NCBI RefSeq assembly: GCF_003254575.1
Contig: NZ_QJUA01000020.1
Coordinates: 1 to 64,000, forward strand
Length of the DNA: 64,000 bases
From: Mycobacterium kyogaense
GTDB taxonomy: Bacteria > Actinomycetota > Actinomycetes > Mycobacteriales > Mycobacteriaceae
Direction: 5' to 3'
Part shown: positions 19,868 to 30,372 of the stretch, in pieces
Position numbering within the stretch: the stretch's first letter is position 1
Layout: every line of letters begins with the position of its first letter
The notes under the pieces: model-generated
Told to the model about the DNA's origin: nothing
The model's input: the letters and a program-made list of their open reading frames with translations, nothing else
Database searches by the model: none
Position numbers and translations under genes: made by a program

Positions 19868-22408
19868 GTGGGGTCTTCTTCTAAGCACGTGGGCAGGATC
19901 GGCGCACTCGCGTTCGCCCTGGGCGTCGGGATCGGGATCGGCGCCACTCCGGGCGTCGCCTGGGCCGACGACTCCGGGGACAGCACACCGTCGGTGAGCG
20001 CGAACACGGATACGGCGCCGTCGGCGGCGAAGGACACGAAGACCGACGAACAGAAGCCCGCCCGGAAGTCGAAGAGGGCCGGCAGAGCCGACACAGACAC
20101 CGACACTGACGCCGATGCAGGCACCCCGTCGCGGCACCGTCCGCTTCGCACTGTCCGCGAGGACGCGCCGGTGAAGACCCCGAAGGTCGAACGGACCCGC
20201 GTGCGCAGCACTGAGCCGGACGACGACGCGGGGCCCGCGGCGACGGTCACCCCGGCGCCGGCGAAGGTCGTCGCCGCCGTCGCGGAGGTCCATGTCGTAC
20301 CGGCCGATGTCGTGGCCCCAGCGAGCGACACCGCCGAACGGGCCACCGCGACCACCCGGGTCCGGCTCGGCGAACTGCTCTCCTCCGTCCTGAACCCGAA
20401 GGACGCCCCGGTCGCGCCGGTGGCCTCGCCGGCGATGTGGCTGCTGGCCGCAGCTGCGCGACGTCAACTGGGTCAGACCGACCAGGTGACCATGGCGAGC
20501 CTGCGATCCGCCGTGGTCGCCGAGCAGCCGGTCGTCAACCCGCCCGACGATGCCGGTGTGGTCACCGGAGAGGTCGTCGTGCCCGACGCCGAGACCGCCG
20601 TGGCCAGTGGTCCGAGCAAGGGCACCGTGGTGGTGTCGGTCAGCGGCGACACGGTGTCCTTCACCTACACCCCCACCAAGCAGGCGCGCCACGCCGCGGC
20701 CGCTGTGGGGGCCGACCCCGCGCTCAAGGCCGACAGTTTCGTGCTCACCGTCGTCGACGGCTCCGGCGACATCACCACCGTGCCGATCACCGTCGAGATC
20801 GCACCGGCCAACACCCCGCCCACCATCCAGCTGACGAAGCCGCGCCTGTCGCCCTTCGGAAGCGCGGAGGTCCGCTCCTCGATTCGCGTCCGTGACGCCG
20901 ACGGTGACGCCTACACGTTCACGCTGTCCCCGACGGCCAAGGGCGGCACGGTCACCATCGACGAGGACGGGCACATGTCGTACCTGCCCACCGACGAGGC
21001 GCGGCACGCCGCGGGTGCCTCCAATGCCACCGAGGCGGACAAGACCGACACCTACACCGTGACGGTCGCCGACGGATACGGCGGCGTCACCGTCGTGACG
21101 GTCACGGTGCCGATCAAGCCCGACAACATCGATCCCGAGGTCAAGGTCCGCACCCGGACATCGCCATTCAGCTCCACGGTGACCGGCGTGGTCATCGCGA
21201 AAGACCCCAACGGCGATCCGCTGACCTACGAGGTGGGCGACACCAACAAGGGCGGCACCGTGGTGATCGACCAGCGGGGCCGGTTCACCTACACACCGTC
21301 CCCGCAGGCCAGGCATGCGGCAGCTGCCGACAACGCGTCGCAGCTGGACAAGCAGGACAGCTTCGTCATCACCGTCACCGACGATCACGGCGGTGTCACC
21401 AAAACCCTTGTCACCGTTGCGGTCAAGCCCGCCAACGTGGCACCCACGTCGGCGTCGGTCAAGGACGTGTTCACCAATCCGAACACCGGCGTGGTCACCG
21501 GCGCGGTCACCGCCGTCGACGCCGACGGAGACTCGTTCACCTACCGCTCTGCGTCCACGACCCGCAAGGGCACGGTCTCGGTCGCCGCGGACGGCACGTT
21601 CGTCTACACACCCTCGGAAGCGGCTCGCGCACAGGCCAGTCGGCCGTTCGCACCGCGCAGCGCCAAGATCGACAGCTTCCGCGTGACCATCGACGACGGC
21701 CATGGCGGTACCACCACGCTGACGGTGCGGGTCGGCATCGCGCCGCTGGGCGGGGACAACCATGCGCCGGTCGACGGCACGTTCAGCACGGGCGCACCGA
21801 ACGTGTTCACCGGCAAGGTGACCGGAACGGTGACGGCCACCGATCCGGACCAGGACTCGTTGTCCTACAGCGGAACCGGGCTCACCCCCAAGGGCAGCGT
21901 GGTCGTCAACGCCGACGGCACGTTCACCTACACCCCGAGCGCTGCGGCACGTCACCAGGCCGGTGCGGACAACGCCACCGAACAGGACAAGGTGGACACG
22001 TTCGTCGTCACCGCGTCCGACGGTTTCGGTGGCACCCTGGCGGTCCCGGTGACGGTGTCGATCAAGCCGTCGGCGAATCGCGCGCCGTCGCAGCTGTCCT
22101 ACACCAGCACCACCGACGACGCCACGGGTCTGGTCAGCGGGCAGGTGTCCGCCAAAGACGCCGACGGGGATCTGCTCACCTACCGGGGCACCGCGGTGAC
22201 CGAGAAGGGCAGCGTGGTCGTCACCAGCACCGGCGGATTCACCTACGTGCCGACCGACGCTGCGCGCGCAGCGGCCGGTGCACCGAAGGCGCCGTTGTCG
22301 GACCGCCGTGATGCGTTCACCGTCACCGTCGACGACGGCCACGGCGGCACGTCGGACATCACGGTGCGCGTCACGATCGTGCCGACGACGGTGACGTCAG
22401 TCCTCTAG
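19868..22408 (+). CDS. Secreted protein with six Ig/VCBS-like repeats
   Basis: An 846-aa exported protein. I choose GTG 19868, which has GGGGGG upstream; a TTG 18 bp earlier is also open. A hydrophobic signal (RIGALAFALGVGIGIG) ends at VAWADD. A low-complexity Asp/Thr/Lys region (about 30-150) and an Ala/Val-rich linker follow. From about residue 230 to the end there are six units of about 100 aa, each with a FTYTPT--ARHAA core and an ending like TVTVDDGHGG, as in VCBS or tandem-95 repeats. It has no LPXTG or lipobox. I infer an adhesin-like or envelope protein. It overlaps the converging LLM gene by 12 bp. Confidence 0.8.
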   Translation: MGSSSKHVGRIGALAFALGVGIGIGATPGVAWADDSGDSTPSVSANTDTAPSAAKDTKTDEQKPARKSKRAGRADTDTDTDADAGTPSRHRPLRTVREDAPVKTPKVERTRVRSTEPDDDAGPAATVTPAPAKVVAAVAEVHVVPADVVAPASDTAERATATTRVRLGELLSSVLNPKDAPVAPVASPAMWLLAAAARRQLGQTDQVTMASLRSAVVAEQPVVNPPDDAGVVTGEVVVPDAETAVASGPSKGTVVVSVSGDTVSFTYTPTKQARHAAAAVGADPALKADSFVLTVVDGSGDITTVPITVEIAPANTPPTIQLTKPRLSPFGSAEVRSSIRVRDADGDAYTFTLSPTAKGGTVTIDEDGHMSYLPTDEARHAAGASNATEADKTDTYTVTVADGYGGVTVVTVTVPIKPDNIDPEVKVRTRTSPFSSTVTGVVIAKDPNGDPLTYEVGDTNKGGTVVIDQRGRFTYTPSPQARHAAAADNASQLDKQDSFVITVTDDHGGVTKTLVTVAVKPANVAPTSASVKDVFTNPNTGVVTGAVTAVDADGDSFTYRSASTTRKGTVSVAADGTFVYTPSEAARAQASRPFAPRSAKIDSFRVTIDDGHGGTTTLTVRVGIAPLGGDNHAPVDGTFSTGAPNVFTGKVTGTVTATDPDQDSLSYSGTGLTPKGSVVVNADGTFTYTPSAAARHQAGADNATEQDKVDTFVVTASDGFGGTLAVPVTVSIKPSANRAPSQLSYTSTTDDATGLVSGQVSAKDADGDLLTYRGTAVTEKGSVVVTSTGGFTYVPTDAARAAAGAPKAPLSDRRDAFTVTVDDGHGGTSDITVRVTIVPTTVTSVL

Positions 22409-23257
22409 CCCCATGTCCGAGCGGAAGCGGCGCATGCCGTCGATCTTCTGCTCGAGCGTGGCGGCCGGACCGCTGTAGAACATCCACGGCATCGTGATGA
22501 TGCCGGTGACGCCGCCCGCCTCGGCCCGCGCGTAGTGCTCGGGAGTGAAAGCGTCGCTGAGCGGGGTGATCGCCTCGAAACCGGCCATGTCCGAGCCGTT
22601 CTCGGCACGAATTCGGCGCAGCGTGGCGATCCGCTCGAGGGCCTGGTCGGTGGTGATCAGATCGCCGATCCAGCCGTCGTGCCGTGCGGCGCGGCGTAGC
22701 GCGATGTCGGACAACCCGCCGACGTAGACGGGGATGGGCGGCGGCGTGGGTTCCATCTCGAGGCGGGGTGCGGTGTAGAACTGGCCGGAGTGCTCGGTCC
22801 AGCCGGGCGCCCACAGCTCCTTCATCAGCTCGAGCATCTCGTCGGTACGTCTGCCGCGTCGTTCGAACTGCTGGCCGAGCAGCTCGAATTCCTCACGGCA
22901 CCAACCCACTCCGATGCCGAGCTCGAGGCGGCCGCCGGCCAGCACGGCTGCGGTGCCGATCGCCTTGGCCGCCGAGTAGGGGTCGCGCATCGCAGGCAGG
23001 TACACGGTGGTGACGAAGCGCAGACGAGTGGTTTGTACGGCGATGGCGCCGATCATCACCCACGGGTCGGGCCAGTCGGTGAAGGCCTCCCAGCGCCGGC
23101 TGCCGTCCGCGGTGTAGGGGTACGGCGTCTGCAGGGTCTCGAGGTTCACGACGTGGTCGGGAATGCCGATGCCGTCGTACCCCAGTTCGTCTGCGGCGCG
23201 GGCCAATTCGATCGCTTCGGAGGTTTCCTGGAAGGCGATCGACACGTATACCTTCAT
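22397..23257 (-). CDS. LLM-class F420-dependent oxidoreductase (TIGR03619-like)
   Basis: A 286-aa luciferase-like TIM barrel. The N-terminus (AIELARAADELGYDGIGIPDH) and the ELGIGVGWCREEF loop are typical of mycobacterial F420-dependent members. The substrate is unknown. Its start overlaps the stop of the thioesterase-like gene by 4 bp (ATGA), so the two are translationally coupled. Its end overlaps the converging repeat protein. Confidence 0.88.
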   Translation of the reverse strand: MKVYVSIAFQETSEAIELARAADELGYDGIGIPDHVVNLETLQTPYPYTADGSRRWEAFTDWPDPWVMIGAIAVQTTRLRFVTTVYLPAMRDPYSAAKAIGTAAVLAGGRLELGIGVGWCREEFELLGQQFERRGRRTDEMLELMKELWAPGWTEHSGQFYTAPRLEMEPTPPPIPVYVGGLSDIALRRAARHDGWIGDLITTDQALERIATLRRIRAENGSDMAGFEAITPLSDAFTPEHYARAEAGGVTGIITMPWMFYSGPAATLEQKIDGMRRFRSDMGLED

Positions 23258-23892
23258 GCGGATCTGCCGGCGTCCCGCGCCCAGGCCGGCATGATGAACA
23301 CGCCCTCGGCCTCGACGGTGGCCCCGTCGGCGTCCTTGAGCTGGCCGCGGGCGAAGGTCTTCACCCCCTCGCTGCGCTCGACGAAGCCCTCCGCCCGCAA
23401 CGGTCCCAGCGGGGTACCGCGCACGTAACGCAGGCTGATGGTGCCGGTGAACTTCGGCAGGTTCAACCCCTCGCTGGCCACTTCCCCGAGCAGATGGTCG
23501 AGGAGGAGCGCACAGATACCGCCGTGCACCCGCCCCGGCGGACCCTCGTACATGGGGCCGAGGGTGAACTCACTCCAGCAGGAGCCGTCGGGTTCACGGT
23601 GCACCTCCATCGGTGGCGCGATGGCGTTTCGGAGCCCGATCGCGGGGTTGCCCCATACGACGGCGCGGCCGGTGTCGGCGTGCCGAAGCGTCGATCGCGT
23701 GGTGCGCACCTTCTGCTCGAGCAGAGCGTGCGCCTCTTCGAGGTGTTCAAGGGCGAGCAGGACGGTCGAATCGTCGACGTCGGTGTGGATGCCCACATCG
23801 ATGAGAGCACGCAGCGCGTCGGTCAGCGGATCGAAACGACGGCGGTGCTCGTCGTACTCCTCCGCGCTGATCGTGTCGAACGTCAAGTCCAT
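23254..23892 (-). CDS. PaaI-family hotdog thioesterase
   Basis: A 212-aa hotdog-fold protein with PGRVHGGICALLLDHLLG, the helix and active-site loop of PaaI/YbgC-type acyl-CoA thioesterases, and a helical N-terminal extension of about 80 aa. It is likely to hydrolyse an acyl- or aryl-CoA. It is coupled to the LLM oxidoreductase downstream, which suggests a shared catabolic step of unknown substrate. Confidence 0.85.
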   Translation of the reverse strand: MDLTFDTISAEEYDEHRRRFDPLTDALRALIDVGIHTDVDDSTVLLALEHLEEAHALLEQKVRTTRSTLRHADTGRAVVWGNPAIGLRNAIAPPMEVHREPDGSCWSEFTLGPMYEGPPGRVHGGICALLLDHLLGEVASEGLNLPKFTGTISLRYVRGTPLGPLRAEGFVERSEGVKTFARGQLKDADGATVEAEGVFIMPAWARDAGRSA

Positions 23893-23950
23893 CTATGTTT
23901 CTTAGCATTGCTGGACTGCTGTCCAGCGGCCGGGCTGGGCAGACGCCCCA

Positions 23951-26935
23951 CTAGCCCCCGAACACCTTGCGCACCACGGCCTTCGCACGCCGGGTGACCC
24001 GCAGGTAGTTGTCGAGGAATTCGCCGCCGTCGCCCTCGGGCCAGCCGGCGGCCACCGCGACGGCGTTGAGCAACTTGCCCGGCCCGGGCAGCTGATCGGT
24101 GGGCTTGCCACGCACCAGCACCAGGGCGTTGCGGGCCCGCGTGGCGGTCAGCCACGCATCACGCAGCAGCTCGATGTCGCCCTCGGCGATCAGCTCAGCG
24201 GCCCCGATCGCGTTCAACGTGTCCAGCGTCGAGGTGGTGTGCAGCGCCGGGATCTTGTGCGCGAACCGCAACTGCAGCAGCTGCACCGTCCACTCGATGT
24301 CGGCGAGCCCGCCCCGGCCGAGCTTGGTGTTGGTGTTCGGGTCGGCGCCGCGGGGCAGCCGCTCGGCGTCCACGCGTGCCTTGATGCGGCGGATCTCCTG
24401 CACCGCCTCGGCCGACACCCCACCCGCGGGATAGCGGGTCTTGTCGATCATCAGCAGGAAGCGCTCCCCCAGCTCCAGGTCGCCGGCCACCCGGTGGGCG
24501 CGCAGCAGCGCCTGGATCTCCCACGCCTGCGCCCACTGCGAGTAGTAGGCCTCATAAGACGCCAACGTGCGCACCAGAGGCCCCGAGCGGCCCTCGGGCC
24601 GCAGGTTCGCGTCGACCTCCAGCGGCGGGTCGGCGCCCGGCGTGCCGAGCCGGGCGCGTACCTGTTCGGCCACGGTGACCGACCATTTCACCGCGACGGA
24701 CTCTTCGACTCCGTCGCGGGGTTCGCACACGAACATCACGTCGGCGTCCGAGCCGTAGCCGAGCTCGCGCCCGCCGAGGCGCCCCATCCCGATCACCGCG
24801 ATGCGCGCCGGCGGCCCGCCGGCGGGCGTGTTCGCCCGGATCACCGCATCCAGGGCGGCCTGCAACACCGCCACCCACATCGACGTCAGCTGCGCGCACA
24901 CCTCGGTGACGTCGAGCATGCCGAGCAGGTCGGCAGAGGCGATGCGCGCCAGTTCGCGCCGGCGCAGGGAGCGCGCCGCGGAGATCGCGCGAATCGGGTC
25001 GCTGTGCCTGGCGGCCGAGGCGACCAGGGAGCGGGCCACCCCGTCGGTGTCGACGTCGCACAGCTTGGGCCCGTTCGGCCCGTCGGCGTAGAGCTGGATC
25101 ACCTCGGGTGCCCTCATCAGCAATTCCGGCACGTACGCCGAGGTGCCCAGCACGTGCATCAGTCGCTTGGCCACGGCGCCCTCGTCGCGCAGCGTCGCCA
25201 GATACCACCGTTGGTCGGCCATCTGGTCGCTGAGCCGGCGGTAGTTCAGCAGACCGGCGTCGGGATCGGGGGTGTCGGAGAGCCAGTCCAGCAGGGTCGG
25301 CAGGAGCACCTGCTGCACCCGGCCCCGCCGGCCGCCGCTGCTGGTCAGGGCCGCCAGGTGGGTCAGCGCACTCTGCGGTCCCTCGTAACCCAGTGCGGCG
25401 AGCTGCCTTTCGGCCGACTCGGCGCTCATCACCTCGGAGAGTCCGAGCGCCGTCTCGCCGACGGATTCCAGCAGCGGCTGGTAGAAGAGCTTGGCGTGCA
25501 GCCGCGACACCCGGTGGCTCTGCCGCTTCAGTTCCTCGCGCAGCACCCCCAGCGCGTCGTGACGGCCGTCGGGCCGCACGTGCGCGGCGCGCGCCAGCCA
25601 GCGCATCGCCTCGTCGTCGTCGTCCTCGGGCAGTAGGTGGGTGCGCTTGAGCCGCTGCAACTGCAGACGGTGTTCGAGTAGTCGGAGGAACTCGTAGGAC
25701 GCCGTCATGTTGGCCGCGTCGTCACGTCCGATGTAGCCGCCGTCGCCGAGGGCGGCCAGCGCGTTCACGGTGGACGCCACGTGCAGCGACTCGTCGAGCC
25801 GCCCGTGCACCAATTGCAGGAGTTGTACGGCGAATTCGACATCGCGCAGCCCGCCCGTGCCCAGCTTCAGCTCACGGGAGCGCACTCCGGCGGGCACCAG
25901 CTCGACGACACGGCGGCGCATGGCCTGCACGTCGGGGACGAAGGCCTCACGCTCGCTGGCCGTCCACACCATCGGCATCAGCGCCTCGACGTAGCGGCGA
26001 CCGAGGTCGGCATCACCGGCGGCGGGCCGCGCTTTGAGCAGGGCCTGGAACTCCCAGGTCTTGGCCCAGCGCTCGTAGTAGGCGACGTGGGAATCCAGGG
26101 TGCGCACCAGCGGACCCTGCTTGCCTTCGGGCCGCAGCGCGGCATCGACTTCGAAGAACGCGTCGGACGCGAGCCGCATCATCTCCCCGGCGATGCGGGT
26201 GGCCAGCGCCAGCCTGCTGTGCGAACCGTCGTCGGTCACGAAGATGACGTCGACGTCGCTGACGTAGTTCAGTTCTCGCGCGCCGCATTTGCCCATCGCG
26301 ATCACCGCGAGCGGCGGCGGGGCCTCCTCTTTTCGCTCCCCGCACACCGCGCGGGTGGTGACGGTCAGCGCTGCCTGCAACGCCGCGTCGGCGAGGTCGG
26401 ACAGGTGCTCTGCGACGACGGTGAAGGGCAGCACCGGTTCGTTCTCGACGGTCGGCGCCACGTCGAGGGCGGCCAGCACGAGCAGCCGATCCCGGTAGAG
26501 GGTGCGCAGCGCAGGCGCAGCAGCCGTTGCGCCGCTTACCTTTTCGGCGACGTCGGCGAACATCCGCACCAATTCGGCGATACTCGGCAGACGCACCCGG
26601 CCGGCCAGCAGGCGCCACGAGTGCGGATTGGCCACCAGATGATCGCCGAGCGCCAGCGAGGAGCCGATCACGGCGAACAACCGGCCGCGCAGCGGCTTGT
26701 CGGTCAGCAGCGCGGCGTCGAGCTCGGCCCAGTCGCGGCCGAGCGCCTCGGAGAGCCGCACCACCGTGCGCAGCGCACTGTCGGCGTCCGGTGCCCGCGA
26801 GAGCGACCACAGCAGCTCGACGTGGGCGTCGGTGTTCCACCCGAGCTGATCGAGATCGGCCTGCGCGGTCTTCTCGACGAGCCCGAGTCGGCCGACACCG
26901 GGCAGCTTGGGACGCTGCGTCGCGGGTTTGGCCAT
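23951..26935 (-). CDS. glnE: Glutamine synthetase adenylyltransferase
   Basis: A 994-aa bifunctional enzyme that adds AMP to, and removes it from, the conserved tyrosine of GlnA. The two nucleotidyltransferase halves are both visible: [18 protein letters not shown] near residue 215 and [20 protein letters not shown] near residue 720. Each is followed by its EVDA-LRPEG segment. Length equals M. tuberculosis GlnE. It lies just downstream of glnA2 and 9 kb from its target glnA1, which keeps the adenylylated tyrosine. Confidence 0.97.
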   Translation of the reverse strand: MAKPATQRPKLPGVGRLGLVEKTAQADLDQLGWNTDAHVELLWSLSRAPDADSALRTVVRLSEALGRDWAELDAALLTDKPLRGRLFAVIGSSLALGDHLVANPHSWRLLAGRVRLPSIAELVRMFADVAEKVSGATAAAPALRTLYRDRLLVLAALDVAPTVENEPVLPFTVVAEHLSDLADAALQAALTVTTRAVCGERKEEAPPPLAVIAMGKCGARELNYVSDVDVIFVTDDGSHSRLALATRIAGEMMRLASDAFFEVDAALRPEGKQGPLVRTLDSHVAYYERWAKTWEFQALLKARPAAGDADLGRRYVEALMPMVWTASEREAFVPDVQAMRRRVVELVPAGVRSRELKLGTGGLRDVEFAVQLLQLVHGRLDESLHVASTVNALAALGDGGYIGRDDAANMTASYEFLRLLEHRLQLQRLKRTHLLPEDDDDEAMRWLARAAHVRPDGRHDALGVLREELKRQSHRVSRLHAKLFYQPLLESVGETALGLSEVMSAESAERQLAALGYEGPQSALTHLAALTSSGGRRGRVQQVLLPTLLDWLSDTPDPDAGLLNYRRLSDQMADQRWYLATLRDEGAVAKRLMHVLGTSAYVPELLMRAPEVIQLYADGPNGPKLCDVDTDGVARSLVASAARHSDPIRAISAARSLRRRELARIASADLLGMLDVTEVCAQLTSMWVAVLQAALDAVIRANTPAGGPPARIAVIGMGRLGGRELGYGSDADVMFVCEPRDGVEESVAVKWSVTVAEQVRARLGTPGADPPLEVDANLRPEGRSGPLVRTLASYEAYYSQWAQAWEIQALLRAHRVAGDLELGERFLLMIDKTRYPAGGVSAEAVQEIRRIKARVDAERLPRGADPNTNTKLGRGGLADIEWTVQLLQLRFAHKIPALHTTSTLDTLNAIGAAELIAEGDIELLRDAWLTATRARNALVLVRGKPTDQLPGPGKLLNAVAVAAGWPEGDGGEFLDNYLRVTRRAKAVVRKVFGG

Positions 26936-26965
26936 ACCGGTGAATCTAGCCCGGCCCGTTCGCAG

Positions 26966-28306
26966 TTAGAGCGACAGGTAGTTCTTCAGCTCGAACGGCG
27001 TGACGGTACTGCGGTAGTTCTCCCATTCGGCGCGCTTGTTGCGCAGGAAGAAGTCGAAGACGTGCTCGCCGAGTGCCTCGGCGACCAGCTCGGAGTTCTC
27101 CATATCGGTCAGCGCCACCCCGAGGCTGCCGGGCAGCTCCTTGTAGCCCATCGCCCGTCGCTCTTCGGGCGTCAGGCTCCACACGTTGTCCTCGGCCTGC
27201 GGGCCCAGCACGTAGTTCTTCTCGATGCCGCGCAGGCCTGCGGCCAGCAGCACGGCGAATGCGAGGTAGGGATTGCAGGCCGAATCGGGGCTGCGCACCT
27301 CGACGCGGCGCGACGAGGCCTTGTGCGGCGTGTACATCGGCACCCGCACCAGAGCCGAACGGTTGGCTGCGCCCCAGGACGCCGCGGTCGGCGCCTCGCC
27401 GCCGTGCACCAGCCGCTTGTAGGAGTTCACCCACTGGTTGGTGACGGCACTGATCTCCTGCGCATGCTCGAGAATGCCTGCGATGAACGACTTTCCGACC
27501 TCGGAGAGCTGCAGCGGGTCATCCGGGCTGTGGAAGGCGTTGTTGTCGCCCTCGAACAGGCTCATGTGGGTGTGCATCGCTGAGCCCGGGTGTTCGGCGA
27601 ACGGCTTGGGCATGAACGAGGCCCGCACGCCGTCACCGAGGGCGACCTCCTTGACGACGTAGCGGAACGTCATCACGTTGTCGGCCATCGACAGCGCGTC
27701 GGCGTACCGCAGGTCGATCTCCTGCTGGCCGGGGGCGCCTTCGTGGTGGCTGAACTCGACCGAGATGCCCATCTGCTCCAGGGCGTCGATGGCGTGCCTG
27801 CGGAAGTTCGGGGCCGAATCGTGCACGGCCTGGTCGAAGTAGCCGCCGTTGTCTGCGGGCACCGGCGGGGTGCCGTCGTCGGGGCCGGGCTTGAGGAGGA
27901 AGAACTCGATCTCGGGGTGCACGTAGCAGGAGAAGCCGAGGTCGCTGGCTTTGGACAGCTGGCGACGCAGTACGTGCCGGGAGTCGGCCCACGACGGTGA
28001 TCCGTCGGGCATGGTGATGTCGCAGAACATGCGCGCCGAGTGGTGCTCACCGGCGCTGGACGTCCACGGCAGCACCTGGAACGTCGACGGGTCGGGCCGG
28101 GCCACCATGTCCGCTTCGGACACCCGGGCGAAGCCTTCGATCGACGATCCGTCGAACCCGATGCCCTCCTCGAACGCGCCCTCCAACTCGGCGGGAGCGA
28201 TCGCGACCGACTTGAGGTATCCGAGCACGTCGGTGAACCACAACCGGACGAAGCGGATATCGCGTTCTTCCAGCGTGCGCAGCACGAATTCCTTCTGCCG
28301 ATCCAT
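26966..28306 (-). CDS. glnA2: Glutamine synthetase-like protein GlnA2
   Basis: A 446-aa type I glutamine synthetase fold with GFDGSSIEGFARVSEADM, EIEFFLL, FMPKPFAEHPGSAMH and NPYLAFAVLLAAGL. The position of the adenylylation tyrosine reads AEDNVWSLTPEE, so the regulatory tyrosine is absent and GlnE should not modify it. Actinobacterial GlnA2 enzymes are non-essential; some related paralogues act on polyamines. It lies 30 bp upstream of glnE on the same strand. Confidence 0.93.
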   Translation of the reverse strand: MDRQKEFVLRTLEERDIRFVRLWFTDVLGYLKSVAIAPAELEGAFEEGIGFDGSSIEGFARVSEADMVARPDPSTFQVLPWTSSAGEHHSARMFCDITMPDGSPSWADSRHVLRRQLSKASDLGFSCYVHPEIEFFLLKPGPDDGTPPVPADNGGYFDQAVHDSAPNFRRHAIDALEQMGISVEFSHHEGAPGQQEIDLRYADALSMADNVMTFRYVVKEVALGDGVRASFMPKPFAEHPGSAMHTHMSLFEGDNNAFHSPDDPLQLSEVGKSFIAGILEHAQEISAVTNQWVNSYKRLVHGGEAPTAASWGAANRSALVRVPMYTPHKASSRRVEVRSPDSACNPYLAFAVLLAAGLRGIEKNYVLGPQAEDNVWSLTPEERRAMGYKELPGSLGVALTDMENSELVAEALGEHVFDFFLRNKRAEWENYRSTVTPFELKNYLSL

Positions 28307-28351
28307 GACCGAAGCCTAATTTCCGCCTGTTAATTCCGTGTTACGACGCGG

Positions 28352-29857
28352 CTAGCAGCGCAAACCGGCGGGCGGCGGCGTGAGCGCGGTGAGGTAGTCG
28401 ACGACGGTGGTGTCGACGCACCGGTCGCCGTTGAACACGACGGTGTGCTGCGGGCCGTCGAACGTGACCAGTGGGGCGCCCAACTGCCGGGCCAGATCGA
28501 CACCAGCCTGGTACGGCGTGGCCGGATCGCCCGTCGTGGACACGACGATGACCTTGCCGGGCCCGGGTGAGGTGGCGGCGCCGACGACCGGGGTGGGCGG
28601 CACCGGCCAGAGCGCGCACGTGTTGCGCGGGGCGAAGCCGGTGAACTGTCCGAACGACGAGAACGGAGCCGCGGCGCGGATGCGCCTGTCCGCGTCGGCC
28701 CAGACGGCCGGATCGTCCGGATAGACCGAGTCCAGGCAGCGGATCGCGGTGAACGCGTCCTGCCGGTTGCTGTAGTGGCCGGTGCGGTCGCGCTGCTGGT
28801 AGTCGTCGGCGAGCAGGAGCAGGTCGACGGGGTCGGTGCCGCGCGACAGCCCGAGCAGGCCACTGGTGATGTACGGCCAGTACCGGGGTGAGTAGAGCCC
28901 GGACACCGTCCCGGTGAACGCGTCCTGATAGCTCAGCCCCCGCGGGTCCGACGTGGCGGCCGGCCGGGCGGCCAGCGGGTCGATCAGCTGGTGATAGCGC
29001 GTGACGGCCTGAGCCGGATCGGTGCCCAGCGGGCAGTCGGCGTCGGACATGCAGTCGGCGGCGTACCGGTCGAAGGCCTTCTGGAAGCCGGCCATCTGGT
29101 TGACGCTCGCGGTGATCGGATCGAGGCTGGGGTCCACCGCACCGTCGAGGACCATGGCGCGCACCCGGTCGGGGTAGCGGCCCGCGTAGAGGGCGCCGAG
29201 CTGGGTGCCGTAGGAGAAGCCGAGATAGTTGATCTGCGCGTCGCCGAGTGCTTCGCGGACGGTGTCCATGTCGCGCACGGCGACGGCGGTGCCGATGTTG
29301 GCCAGGTAGTCGGCGCCCATCGCGGACAGGCACTGGCCGGCGAAATCACGCAGCACGCCTTCGATCTGGGCGACGCCGGCGGGGCTGTAGTCGGTCATCG
29401 GCTGGGCCCGGTAGGCGTCGAACTGCGCGTCGGTACGGCAGCGCAGCTGCGGGGTCGAGTGTCCGACGCCGCGGGGATCGATACCGACGAGATCGAACTG
29501 CTCCGCGATCGGCGAGCCGGCCAGGGATGCGCCCATGTCGGCGACGGTGTCGACGGCCGAGGCGCCCGGTCCGCCCGGGTTCACCAGCAGCGGACCGATG
29601 CGCCGGCCGCTGGCTGGAATCTTGATGACCGCCAATTGTGCTTGTGCGCCATCGGGTTTCGCGTAGTCCACCGGTACCGAGATGGTGGTGCATCGAGCAG
29701 TGGGGATGCGGGAGGCGTCCTTGACGACGTCGGCGCACGTCCCCCACGACACCGCCGATGCTGGTGCCGGCGCTGCGGACGGCTGCGCGGCCGCGGGCGG
29801 GCACAGCGCAGCCGTCATGACGCACACAGCTGCTATCGCCCGTCCCACCCGCCACAT
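28352..29857 (-). CDS. Secreted alpha/beta hydrolase, tripeptidyl-peptidase-like (Rv2223c-like)
   Basis: A 501-aa exported serine hydrolase paralogous to the Hip1-type gene at 30366. The start at 29857 (MWRVGRAIAAVCVM) gives a signal peptide ending near AAAQPS; a longer in-frame start at 29908 exists. The catalytic residues are Ser in GFSYGTQLGAL, Asp in STTGDPATPYQAG and His in GPQHTVVFNG. Many Cys residues suggest disulfides outside the cell. No lipobox is seen, unlike its neighbour. It is likely to release peptides in the envelope. Confidence 0.88.
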   Translation of the reverse strand: MWRVGRAIAAVCVMTAALCPPAAAQPSAAPAPASAVSWGTCADVVKDASRIPTARCTTISVPVDYAKPDGAQAQLAVIKIPASGRRIGPLLVNPGGPGASAVDTVADMGASLAGSPIAEQFDLVGIDPRGVGHSTPQLRCRTDAQFDAYRAQPMTDYSPAGVAQIEGVLRDFAGQCLSAMGADYLANIGTAVAVRDMDTVREALGDAQINYLGFSYGTQLGALYAGRYPDRVRAMVLDGAVDPSLDPITASVNQMAGFQKAFDRYAADCMSDADCPLGTDPAQAVTRYHQLIDPLAARPAATSDPRGLSYQDAFTGTVSGLYSPRYWPYITSGLLGLSRGTDPVDLLLLADDYQQRDRTGHYSNRQDAFTAIRCLDSVYPDDPAVWADADRRIRAAAPFSSFGQFTGFAPRNTCALWPVPPTPVVGAATSPGPGKVIVVSTTGDPATPYQAGVDLARQLGAPLVTFDGPQHTVVFNGDRCVDTTVVDYLTALTPPPAGLRC

Positions 29858-29925
29858 GGGAGTCCATGCTGTCACGCGATGCCACGCGCGGCTTCGGATG
29901 GGGCCCAACGGTGACCGGGCTGTTA

Positions 29926-30372
29926 TCAGGCGTCCAGCTCGTAGGTCAGCCAGCTGGACTTCTCGGCCCCGATGCCGTCATAGAGACGCTGGGCGGTGAC
30001 GTTGTCCGGCGCCGTCTCCCACACCAGCTTCTGGGCTCCCCGCTCGCGGCACAGCTGCAGACAGCGGTCGATCAGCGCCCGACCGGCACCGGTCCCCCGG
30101 GTCTGCTCGGTCACGAACAGGTCGTTGAGCACTCCGACGCGCGCGGCGTAGAGCGTCTGCCACGTCCAGAACACCGTCGCGAAACCCACGGCGGCTCCGG
30201 CCTCGTCACGAGCGATCAGCTGCAGGCCTTCTCGCGGGTCGGCGATCAGGGCCCGCATCATCGCGGTGAGGTCGGCGTCGGCGGGATCGACACGGTAGAA
30301 GTCGCAGTACCCACGCATCAGCGGCATCAGGTCGGGCAGGTCGGATTCGCCCACGACGGTGATCGTCAGCAT
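29926..30372 (-). CDS. GNAT-family N-acetyltransferase
   Basis: A 148-aa GNAT protein with the acetyl-CoA loop TRGTGAGRALIDRCLQ near residues 90-105 and a following AQKLVWETAPDNVTAQRLY strand and helix. The acceptor is unknown. It lies between two paralogous secreted hydrolases and its start overlaps the end of the upstream one by 7 bp, so it is coupled to it. This gene is not part of the Rv2223c-Rv2224c pair as I know it. Confidence 0.88.
   Translation of the reverse strand: MLTITVVGESDLPDLMPLMRGYCDFYRVDPADADLTAMMRALIADPREGLQLIARDEAGAAVGFATVFWTWQTLYAARVGVLNDLFVTEQTRGTGAGRALIDRCLQLCRERGAQKLVWETAPDNVTAQRLYDGIGAEKSSWLTYELDA

Noticed and set aside
19736..22342. 868-codon minus-strand frame over the repeat protein
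   Set aside because: Its repeats are the shadow of the plus-strand Ig-like units; only the plus frame has a signal peptide and ribosome site.
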